DNA from: an uncultured Prevotellaceae bacterium
GTDB taxonomy: Bacteria; Bacteroidota; Bacteroidia; Bacteroidales; Muribaculaceae
NCBI GenBank assembly: GCA_945645715.1
Contig: CALZFJ010000105.1
Span: 1-7,039 of the forward strand
Reading direction: 5' to 3'
DNA length: 7,039 bases
The position numbers were made by a program, and so were the translations under genes. This document shows positions 1 through 6,479 of the stretch, one piece after another. How positions within the stretch are numbered: the first letter of the stretch is position 1; each line of letters opens with the position of its first letter. Below the pieces are notes generated by a model, which was given only the letters and a program-made list of their open reading frames with translations, was not told the DNA's origin and did no database searches.

Positions 1-224
1 CCCATACCCACAGTGGAGCTGATTGTGGTCATCAGAGCCTGGAATGAGCTCATGCTGCCCTCGCCGCGATGCTTCATGTGAAGTGAGTCGAATGCCATGC
101 GCAGTTTTCGCAATGGCAATGCCCTTGAATAGATAAAAAGGAACAATCCGCCTCCTATCAGGAGGATAAAAAGAGGATAACCGCAGACGATGTCGGTAAT
201 ATGCTGAATCCAATATGAAATCAT
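1..224 (-). CDS. Sodium:alanine/glycine symporter (AGCS family), N-terminal fragment
   Basis: Reading the minus strand from an ATG at 224 gives 74 uninterrupted codons that leave the window at position 1, so only the N-terminus is visible. The peptide begins MISYWIQHITDIVCGYPLF, continues into one hydrophobic membrane segment (about residues 14-34), then a basic stretch (SRALPLRKLR), and ends in SFQALMTTISSTVGMG. This order, a first helix followed by an R/K-rich loop and then FQAL plus a TVGxG motif, is characteristic of the alanine/glycine:cation symporter family, inner-membrane carriers that import small amino acids with sodium. The ATG at 224 is the only good start: upstream in-frame codons are low-complexity A/T and contain no other ATG. 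The gene is divergent from the mannosidase operon and has no obvious functional tie to it. The family call is fairly secure; the substrate cannot be told from this fragment. Confidence 0.8.
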   Translation of the reverse strand, partial: MISYWIQHITDIVCGYPLFILLIGGGLFLFIYSRALPLRKLRMAFDSLHMKHRGEGSMSSFQALMTTISSTVGM

Positions 225-295
225 CTCAATGATAAAAGTGTAAAAAAAAACAAATAACTCAAATAATTTCCCGTTGTACGCGAAAATTGTGAGTG

Positions 296-303
296 CAAAA
301 TTA
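296..303 (-). promoter_or_regulatory. Candidate -7 box for the AGCS symporter gene
   Basis: The minus strand reads TAATTTTG, matching the Bacteroidetes sigma-ABfr -7 consensus TAnnTTTG. It would start transcription near 289 and give a leader of about 65 nt before the ATG at 224. I see no good TTTG-type -33 element at the expected 19-21 nt spacing, so support is weak. Confidence 0.35.
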
Positions 304-356
304 CTATAAAACAGTGATATTTTGCGTAAAATCATAATTTTTTTTCACTTCTCTGC

Positions 357-387
357 TTTATTATACTATCAAAAAAAGTTATATTTG
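357..387 (+). promoter_or_regulatory. Promoter of the GH92-GH92-ROK unit
   Basis: TATATTTG at 380-387 is a perfect match to the Bacteroidetes -7 consensus TAnnTTTG and is followed by CAC, as in many such promoters. A TTTA at 357-360 lies 19 nt upstream and fits the -33 element with one mismatch to TTTG. Transcription would begin near 393-395 and leave an untranslated leader of about 130 nt before the ATG at 526. Confidence 0.65.
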
Positions 388-423
388 CACTTGCCAAAAT
401 TACCATTCAAAGTGAATAAGTGT

Positions 424-445
424 TTTAACAAGCAAAGTTGTTAAA
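424..445 (+). promoter_or_regulatory. Perfect 8-bp inverted repeat in the mannosidase operon leader
   Basis: TTTAACAA (424-431) and TTGTTAAA (438-445) are exact reverse complements around the 6-nt centre GCAAAG. The element lies about 30-50 nt downstream of the predicted transcription start and about 80 nt before the first ATG. As DNA it could be an operator for a dimeric repressor. As RNA it would be an A/U-rich hairpin of modest stability. It has no U-tract and does not look like a terminator. Confidence 0.4.
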
Positions 446-525
446 TTAGCATACAGAATACTGTTTCTTAATAACCAATTTTTTTGAACAACCTCAATAA
501 TTGAATTAAATTATTTACCATTGAT

Positions 526-2787
526 ATGAAAAAAATACTATCAACTCTTGCTTTTGCTGCCATTTTGGTTGCATGCACTAACGTAAACAACAGCGACTAC
601 ACTCAATTCGTAGATCCTTTTATCGGGACCGGCGGACACGGTCACACTTTCCCCGGTGCGGTGATGCCTCATGGTATGATTCAGCCAAGCCCCGACACAC
701 GAATCGATGGCTGGGATGCCTGCTCGGGCTATCACTACACCGACTCGCTCATTAATGGCTTCACGCAGAATCACCTCAGCGGCACCGGCTGTGCCGACTA
801 TGGCGACTTCCTTATCATGCCTACCGTGGGCGAGCAGGAAATCAATCCGCAGTGCGACTCGCTGCAGAACCGCCCGTTTGCATCCGAGTTCTCTCACGCC
901 GATGAGGTGGCTTCTCCGGGATACTATTCCACCTTGCTCAAGTCCTACGGCATCAAGGCTGAAATCACTGCCGCTAACCGTGCTGCAATTTATCGCTTCA
1001 CATATCCCGAAACCGACGATGCCGGGCTAATTCTCGACGTGGATTACTCTATACAGAACCAGAACAACACCGACATGAAGGTGGAAATCCTCGGCGACTC
1101 GGCTATCCGTGCCTATAAGCAGACCAAATATTGGGCTTTCGAGCAGCGTCTTTACATGTATGCACGCTTCTCCAAGCCTTTCACCTGCTCTATCGTCGAT
1201 GATTCTATCGTGGGCAAGAAGGGCGACACTCAGCGCCGCCTGAAAGCTCTCCTAAAGTTTGCTAACACCACAGCAGGTGAGCAGATAAGCGTGAAAGTGG
1301 GTATCTCGGCTGTTGATGCCGCCGGTGCCGAGAACAACCTCTACGCCGAAATCCCCGCCTGGGACTTCAATGGCATTCGTGCCAATGCCAAGAAGGCTTG
1401 GAATGACTATCTCGCCACTATCGATGTCACCACCGACGACCCGGCTGACAAGCGCATTTTCTACACCGCCCTCTATCACACTGCCATCAGCCCCAATCTC
1501 TTTACCGATGCCGATGGCCGCTACCTCGGTATGGATCTTGAAGCTCATGAGGGAAGCACCGAGAAGCCTGTATATACGATCTTCTCGCTCTGGGACACTT
1601 ATCGCGGCTTGCATCCTCTCTACACTATCATCGACCCGAAACTCAACAACGATTTCATTAACTCGCTTCTTCTGAAGTATCAAGAGGGTGGCTTGCTGCC
1701 TATGTGGGAGCTTGCCGGTAACTACACCGCTACCATGACCGGCTACCACGCTGTTTCGCTCATGGCTGATGCTCTCTGCAAAGGTCAAGCCGACTTCGAC
1801 GTGAATCTTGCCTACAAGGCAGGTTGCCGCTCGTCGGTTTATGACACCACCGGAATACGCACCCCCGACCTGGTGCGCCGCGCTCTCGTGCAGAAGTCGA
1901 AATACTACAAGAACACTCTCGGCTACATTCCCTGGGATAAGGAGTGGGAATCGGTTGCCAAGGGTCTTGAATATGCCTACAACGACTGGTGTATCGCTCA
2001 GCTTGCCAAGGCTGCCGGCGATGATGCAGGATATGAGGAATACTCTGCCAAGGGCGAGGCTTTCCGTCACTACTTCGACACCACCACCCTCTTCATGCGT
2101 GGAAAGGACGAGAACGGCAAATGGCATGAGCCTTTCAATCCGCGCTCTTCTAATCACCGTGGCGACGACTACTGCGAGGGCACTGCTTGGCAATGGTCGT
2201 GGTATGTGCCTCACAATGTCGATGCCCTTATGGATTTGATGGGCGGCAAGGAGAAGTTTGCAGCTCGTCTCGATTCGCTCTTCGTAGCCGACTCTGCTCT
2301 CGAAGGAAACCTCGTTTCGGCTGACATCTCAGGTCTTATCGGGCAATATGCTCACGGAAACGAGCCTTCACACCACATCATTCACCTCTACAACTATGCC
2401 GGACGCGCCGACCGCACACAGGAGCTTATCGACCAAGTGCTCAAGGAGCAGTATCGCGACGACGTTGACGGACTCAGCGGCAACGAGGACTGCGGACAAA
2501 TGTCGGCTTGGTACATTCTCAACGCCATGGGCTTCTATCAAGTGTGCCCGGGCATTCCCGTGTGGTCAATCGGTCGCCCATGGTTCAGCCACATCACTGT
2601 GAACCTGAGCAATGGCAAAAAGATTGAAATCAACGTGAAGAATTTCTCGAAGGACAACAAGTACATTGAATCGGTCACTCTCAATGGAAAGCAACTCACC
2701 GAGCCTTTCTTCAACCACAGCGATATTGCAAACGGTGCCACATTTGAATATGTGATGACCGCTACTCCCACCAACTTTATGAAATAA
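526..2787 (+). CDS. GH92 family exo-alpha-mannosidase, predicted lipoprotein
   Basis: A full-length 753-residue glycoside hydrolase family 92 enzyme. The family comprises calcium-dependent inverting exo-alpha-mannosidases that release mannose from N-glycans and mannans. A short lipoprotein signal ends in the lipobox LVAC with Cys17, so the enzyme should be membrane-anchored outside the cytoplasm; no acidic surface-export cluster follows the Cys. The N-terminal GH92 domain starts at FVDPFIGTGGHGHTFPG (28-44) and includes GWDACSGYHY (62-71) and NHLSGTGC. The catalytic domain has SLWDTYR (Asp357), YCEGTAWQ with Glu551 as the expected catalytic acid, HGNEPSHH (610-617), and GNEDCGQMSAW, where Asp655 is in the region of the catalytic base. 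The length is typical of the family, no key motif is missing, and the C-terminus is complete. The ATG is set by the signal peptide. It is the first gene of the unit, with the next starting 9 nt downstream. The GWD...SGYH and HGNEPSHH motifs are those of the classical GH92 group; alpha-1,2 activity is possible but unproven. Confidence 0.93.
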   Translation: MKKILSTLAFAAILVACTNVNNSDYTQFVDPFIGTGGHGHTFPGAVMPHGMIQPSPDTRIDGWDACSGYHYTDSLINGFTQNHLSGTGCADYGDFLIMPTVGEQEINPQCDSLQNRPFASEFSHADEVASPGYYSTLLKSYGIKAEITAANRAAIYRFTYPETDDAGLILDVDYSIQNQNNTDMKVEILGDSAIRAYKQTKYWAFEQRLYMYARFSKPFTCSIVDDSIVGKKGDTQRRLKALLKFANTTAGEQISVKVGISAVDAAGAENNLYAEIPAWDFNGIRANAKKAWNDYLATIDVTTDDPADKRIFYTALYHTAISPNLFTDADGRYLGMDLEAHEGSTEKPVYTIFSLWDTYRGLHPLYTIIDPKLNNDFINSLLLKYQEGGLLPMWELAGNYTATMTGYHAVSLMADALCKGQADFDVNLAYKAGCRSSVYDTTGIRTPDLVRRALVQKSKYYKNTLGYIPWDKEWESVAKGLEYAYNDWCIAQLAKAAGDDAGYEEYSAKGEAFRHYFDTTTLFMRGKDENGKWHEPFNPRSSNHRGDDYCEGTAWQWSWYVPHNVDALMDLMGGKEKFAARLDSLFVADSALEGNLVSADISGLIGQYAHGNEPSHHIIHLYNYAGRADRTQELIDQVLKEQYRDDVDGLSGNEDCGQMSAWYILNAMGFYQVCPGIPVWSIGRPWFSHITVNLSNGKKIEINVKNFSKDNKYIESVTLNGKQLTEPFFNHSDIANGATFEYVMTATPTNFMK

Positions 2788-2796
2788 CATCACACA

Positions 2797-5046
2797 ATGC
2801 GACGCTTTTTTTCACTTGCTGCCGTAGCATTGCTCCTATCGGGAGCTTTGTGGGCAAAAGACCCGGTGGATCGGGTGAATCCTTTCATCGGCACCACCAA
2901 TTTTGGCACTTGCAACCCGGGTGCTGTGTTGCCTAACGGACTTATGTCGGTATCTCCCTTCAATGTGATGGGTTCCGACATCAACCGCTACGACAAAGAT
3001 GCCCGATGGTGGTCCACTCCCTACGACATCACCAACTCGTTTCTCACCGGATTCTCTCATGTGAATCTGAGTGGCGTGGGCTGCCCCGAACTTAGTTCGC
3101 TATTAGTGATGGCTACATCGGGCGACCTCGATGTGGATTATCGCCACTATGGCACTACCTACACCGATGAACATGCCACTCCGGGTTACTACTCAGTGCG
3201 TCTCGCAAAGTATAACATTCTTGCCGAAGCCACTGCTACCTTGCGTTCCGGTCGTTTGAGCTTCTCCTTTCCTGAGGGCAAGGGCAACATTCTGCTCAAC
3301 CTTGGCGAAGGGCTCACTAATGAGTCGGGTGCTACGGTACACCGCGTCAGCGACACCGAGGTGGCAGGCTGCAAGCTGATGGGCACGTTCTGCTACAATC
3401 CGCAGGCTGTGTTCCCCATCTATTTCGTGATGCGCGTGAGCCGCAAACCCTCGCAGCAGGGCTTCTGGAAATTCCAGCGTTCCAAGAAGGGTGTTGAGGC
3501 TGAGTGGGACGTTGATGATGCCAAATACAAGCTCTATCCCGCGCCCGGCGTGAATGTGATTTCGGGCGACGATACCGGTGTGTGGTATTCTTTCGACGAC
3601 GCCTCTGCCCGGCCTGTTGAGGTGCAAGTGGGTGTGTCGTTCGTCAGCGAGGAGAATGCACGCCTCAATCTCGATGCCGAGCAGCCCGCAGGCTCATCAT
3701 TCGATGGCTTACGCACCAATGCCCGCAACCGCTGGAACGACGACCTCAGCCGCATCACCGTGGAAGGTGGAACCGACGAGCAGCAGACTGTGTTCTACAC
3801 CGCCCTCTATCACACCCTTATCCACCCGAGCATTCTCCAGGACGTAAACGGTGAATATCCCGGCATGGAGGGCAGCGGAGTGAAGCGCACCACTGCCAAC
3901 CGCTACACAGTGTTCTCGTTGTGGGACACCTATCGCAATCTGCACCAGCTCATGACGCTCGTCTATCCTGAGCGTCAGCTCGATATGGTTCGCTCTATGG
4001 TCGATATGTCGAAGGAATGGGGCTGGCTGCCCAAGTGGGAACTTTTCGGCCGCGAAACGTTCACCATGGAGGGCGACCCGGCTATCCCGGTGATTATCGA
4101 CACTTGGCGAAAGGGCTTGCGCGACTTCGATATCGACGCTGCCTACGCTGCCATGAAACGCTCTGCCACCACCCCCGGCGCCAAGAATCCCATGCGCCCC
4201 GACAATGACCCCTATGTAGAGAAGGGCTATATCCCCACCGGGTTCTTTGCCGGCGACCTCTCGGGCGACAATTCGGTGAGCCATGCCCTCGAATACTACA
4301 TCGCCGACTATTCTCTCTCGTGGCTTGCCCGCGAGCGTGGCGACATCGACTTTGCCAACGATCTTGTGAAGCGCAGTGAGGGCTGGAAGCACTATTATTC
4401 GCGCGAGAGCGGCACCCTGCGTCCCATCGATGCTTCCGGCGAGTTTGTCTCGCCTTTCAATCCGCGTGCCGGAGAGAACTTCGAGGCTGTAGTTGGTTTC
4501 CACGAAGGCAGTGCCTGGAACTACACTTTCTACATTCCACACGACATCGCCGGTCTTGCCCGCATGATGGGCGGCTCTAAGGCGTTTGTCGATAAGCTGC
4601 AGATGGTGATGGACGAAGGTCTATACGACCCGGCTAATGAGCCGGATATTGCCTATCCCTACTTATTCAGTCGCTTCAAGGGCAATGAGTGGCGCACGTC
4701 AAGGGAGGTGCACCGTCTTCTCGGAAAATATTTCACCACCAAGCCCGATGGCATTCCCGGCAACGACGACACCGGCACTATGTCGGCTTGGGCTGTGTTC
4801 TCCATGATTGGTCTCTATCCCGATGTGCCGGGTGTACCCGAATACACCCTGTCGCTGCCTGTTTTCGACCGTGTGACGGTGAAGCTCAACCCGAAATACC
4901 ACGGTACAAGCCAACTGGTGATTGAAAAGGCACCTTCAGCCGTAGTAGGGTCAAAGAATCACCGCATCACCCTCGACGGCAAGAAGATTGGACATCGCAT
5001 CTCTCACTCACAACTGCTCAGTGGCTCCACCCTGCGACACAAGTAG
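2797..5046 (+). CDS. GH92 family exo-alpha-mannosidase, divergent second paralogue, secreted
   Basis: A second complete GH92 enzyme of 749 residues, starting 9 nt after the stop of the first and so almost certainly co-transcribed. It begins with an ordinary signal peptide (MRRFFSLAAVALLLSGALWA, cleavage likely after Ala20) and no lipobox, so it is probably soluble in the periplasm. The GH92 N-domain starts at VNPFIGT and the catalytic domain carries SLWDTYR (Asp377), FHEGSAWNYTF with Glu570 as the expected catalytic acid, and GNDDTGTMSAW with Asp657/Asp658 in the base region. It differs from its neighbour where GH92 enzymes contact the substrate: GSDINRYDKDARWW replaces GWDACSGYH, and NEPDIAYPYLF (from about 614) replaces HGNEPSHH. 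It is therefore an old subgroup split, not a recent duplication, and probably cleaves another linkage or leaving group. Which linkage cannot be read from sequence. Confidence 0.92.
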   Translation: MRRFFSLAAVALLLSGALWAKDPVDRVNPFIGTTNFGTCNPGAVLPNGLMSVSPFNVMGSDINRYDKDARWWSTPYDITNSFLTGFSHVNLSGVGCPELSSLLVMATSGDLDVDYRHYGTTYTDEHATPGYYSVRLAKYNILAEATATLRSGRLSFSFPEGKGNILLNLGEGLTNESGATVHRVSDTEVAGCKLMGTFCYNPQAVFPIYFVMRVSRKPSQQGFWKFQRSKKGVEAEWDVDDAKYKLYPAPGVNVISGDDTGVWYSFDDASARPVEVQVGVSFVSEENARLNLDAEQPAGSSFDGLRTNARNRWNDDLSRITVEGGTDEQQTVFYTALYHTLIHPSILQDVNGEYPGMEGSGVKRTTANRYTVFSLWDTYRNLHQLMTLVYPERQLDMVRSMVDMSKEWGWLPKWELFGRETFTMEGDPAIPVIIDTWRKGLRDFDIDAAYAAMKRSATTPGAKNPMRPDNDPYVEKGYIPTGFFAGDLSGDNSVSHALEYYIADYSLSWLARERGDIDFANDLVKRSEGWKHYYSRESGTLRPIDASGEFVSPFNPRAGENFEAVVGFHEGSAWNYTFYIPHDIAGLARMMGGSKAFVDKLQMVMDEGLYDPANEPDIAYPYLFSRFKGNEWRTSREVHRLLGKYFTTKPDGIPGNDDTGTMSAWAVFSMIGLYPDVPGVPEYTLSLPVFDRVTVKLNPKYHGTSQLVIEKAPSAVVGSKNHRITLDGKKIGHRISHSQLLSGSTLRHK

Positions 5047-5120
5047 CCGATTGATGTAATTTACGTAGAAATCAACATAAAATCGCAACTATATAATAAA
5101 CCAAAAAAACTGACATAATT
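5047..5120 (+). other. Gap between GH92 and ROK genes
   Basis: This 74-nt A/T-rich spacer has no GC-rich hairpin, so transcription from the mannosidases probably reads through into the kinase gene. TAATTTAC at 5057-5064 resembles a -7 box with two mismatches and no -33 partner, so a separate promoter is unsupported. A weak dyad, TTGAT (5051-5055) and ATCAA (5071-5075), surrounds GTAATTTAC. Confidence 0.4.
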
Positions 5121-6224
5121 ATGTATCATTTCGACAATCGAATAGTGGCAACTCTCGATGCCGGTGGCACAAATCTCGTGTTTGGAGCCATGAGAGGTTG
5201 CGAATTTATCACCGAGCCACTAACCCTGCCTTCTGAGGCAAAAGAGCTCGACAAGTGCCTTGGACAAATCGTCGAAGGCTTCACTCAGATCTTCAATCGC
5301 CTTGAAGAGAAACCGGTGGCAATTAGCTTTGCCTTCCCCGGTCCTGCCGATTATCCTTCGGGCATCATTGGCGGCTATCTGCCTAATTTCCCGTCGTTCC
5401 GCGATGGTGTTGCTCTCGGTCCGTTCCTTGAGAAGAAATTTGGTGTGCCCGTGTTTATCAACAATGATGGCGACCTCTACGCCTACGGCGAGGCTACAGG
5501 CGGTATTCTGCCCGAAATCAACCGTCGCGTGAAAGAACTCGGCGGCACCAAGGAGTACAAGAACCTCACCGGCTTCACTTTCGGCACCGGTCTCGGAATC
5601 GGTCAGGTGGTCAATGGTCAGCTCAATCTCGGCAACAACTCGTGCGTCGAGGTGTTCTGCTTGCGCAACAAGCTCCAGCCCGACATTATGGCAGAAGACG
5701 GAGTATCGATTCGCGCTGTCATACGCGAATACGGCAAATTTAGCGGTACCGATGCCACAGGTCTCACCCCCTACGACATCTACAAGATTGCCGAGGGCAC
5801 CAAGGAAGGCGATGCCGAGGCTGCAAAGAAGTCATTTGCCCGCTTCGGTGAGATTGCCGGAGACGTGTTTGCAAGCGTAGTGCTCACCACCGACTCGCTC
5901 GTAGTTGTTGGCGGTGGCGTTACAGGCGCAATGAAGTATATCAAGCCGGCATTGCTCCGTGAGATGCGCTCCACAATCAACACCATCGGTGGCGAAACTC
6001 TCAATCGTCTGCCGCTCACGGTGTTCGACCTCGGCAACGAGGAGGAGTTCCGCAAATTCGCTCTTGGCGAGTCGCGTGAGCTGAAGGTGTATGGCAGCGA
6101 CGACACCGTCATCTACGACCCAATGAAGCGCACCGGACTTGCCGTAACCACCATCGGTGCTTCAAAAGCTATCTCTATAGGTGCTTACAGCTACGCCCTC
6201 GCCCAAATCGACGCCCGCCAATAA
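5121..6224 (+). CDS. ROK-family sugar kinase, long variant without the usual zinc motif
   Basis: A cytoplasmic 367-residue protein with the ROK (repressor, ORF, kinase) fold and no DNA-binding N-terminus, so a kinase rather than a regulator. The phosphate-binding DAGGTN (13-18) sits right after the start, INNDGD supplies the probable catalytic base Asp116, FGTGLGIG (154-161) is the second phosphate loop, and VVVGGGVTG (about 261-269) is the adenosine segment. ROK sugar kinases usually carry a zinc-binding CxCGxxGCxE signature after this loop. Here that place reads LGNNSCVEVFCLRN, with only Cys175 and Cys180 and no Gly-rich knuckle, so zinc binding is doubtful. It is also longer than the usual 300 or so residues, with extra sequence after GEATGG (about 124-146) and near the C-terminus (about 303-345), before GASKAISIGAYSYAL. 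Its position after two alpha-mannosidases suggests it phosphorylates mannose, but glucose, fructose or another hexose is possible. Confidence 0.85.
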   Translation: MYHFDNRIVATLDAGGTNLVFGAMRGCEFITEPLTLPSEAKELDKCLGQIVEGFTQIFNRLEEKPVAISFAFPGPADYPSGIIGGYLPNFPSFRDGVALGPFLEKKFGVPVFINNDGDLYAYGEATGGILPEINRRVKELGGTKEYKNLTGFTFGTGLGIGQVVNGQLNLGNNSCVEVFCLRNKLQPDIMAEDGVSIRAVIREYGKFSGTDATGLTPYDIYKIAEGTKEGDAEAAKKSFARFGEIAGDVFASVVLTTDSLVVVGGGVTGAMKYIKPALLREMRSTINTIGGETLNRLPLTVFDLGNEEEFRKFALGESRELKVYGSDDTVIYDPMKRTGLAVTTIGASKAISIGAYSYALAQIDARQ

Positions 6225-6295
6225 ATGCGCTCGTCGCACCCGAGGCCTCCAGGCTGTATGCCCATAATGAAACTGCTGCAAATTGCAGTCCACAC

Positions 6296-6324
6296 AACCC
6301 TCGCCCTTCCCAGGCGAGGGTTTT
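6296..6324 (+). terminator. Rho-independent terminator after the ROK gene
   Basis: AACCCTCGCC (6296-6305) and GGCGAGGGTT (6313-6322) form a perfect 10-bp stem with the 7-nt loop CTTCCCA. The run of T at 6321-6324 overlaps the stem end. It lies 72 nt past the kinase stop codon and probably ends the mannosidase-kinase transcript. Confidence 0.85.
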
Positions 6325-6443
6325 CTGTCTCAAGAATCCCCTACCTATCTTTAAAACATTCCATGACTGAACTACAATCGTTAATATTTATTAAACACAT
6401 ACATTGGAGGGCTAATTTTTCGATTTTTTTACCTAATTTGTAT

Positions 6444-6451
6444 TATCTTTG
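6444..6451 (+). promoter_or_regulatory. Candidate -7 box for the OmpA-like gene
   Basis: TATCTTTG matches the Bacteroidetes TAnnTTTG -7 consensus and is followed by CACAC. The expected -33 zone (about 6415-6424) is only T-rich. Transcription would begin near 6458, about 20 nt before the TTG at 6480, which supports translation starting close by. Confidence 0.5.
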
Positions 6452-6479
6452 CACACTTAAAACAAAGAACAAAATTTTT

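Larger units (their letters stand above)
225..525. other. Divergent AT-rich intergenic control region
   Basis: This stretch of about 300 bases separates the divergent symporter and mannosidase genes and has no credible gene. It is much richer in A/T than the flanking coding DNA and holds several A or T runs. It contains the two promoter candidates listed separately, a perfect inverted repeat at 424-445, an 11-bp palindrome TCAATAATTGA at 494-504, and a direct 8-mer TTACCATT at 400-407 and 515-522. No tRNA or recognisable riboswitch is visible. Confidence 0.7.
6225..6479. other. Intergenic region between the ROK gene and the OmpA-like gene
   Basis: About 255 bases without a credible gene. The first part has small palindromes (GAGGCCTC near 6242 and CTGCAAATTGCAG at 6276-6288), then the terminator at 6296-6324. 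After it the sequence turns strongly A/T-rich and contains the promoter candidate at 6444-6451. Confidence 0.6.

Noticed and set aside
1252..2214. Long open frame on the minus strand (320 codons) inside the first GH92 gene
   Set aside because: It lies wholly antisense to a full-length GH92 gene with all family motifs. Its translation has no recognisable domain, and such frames are expected opposite GC-rich codons.
3709..4542. Long open frame on the minus strand (277 codons) inside the second GH92 gene
   Set aside because: It is antisense to the well-supported mannosidase and is explained by codon bias; the translation shows no domain or signal.
5121..6224. ROK transcriptional repressor (NagC/Mlc type)
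   Set aside because: The DAGGT phosphate loop begins at residue 13, leaving no room for the N-terminal helix-turn-helix domain of ROK repressors.
6272..6289. Small ACTGC-type dyad just before the terminator
   Set aside because: The symmetric core CTGCAAATTGCAG leaves almost no loop and has no T tract. The neighbouring 10-bp stem at 6296-6322 is the convincing terminator.
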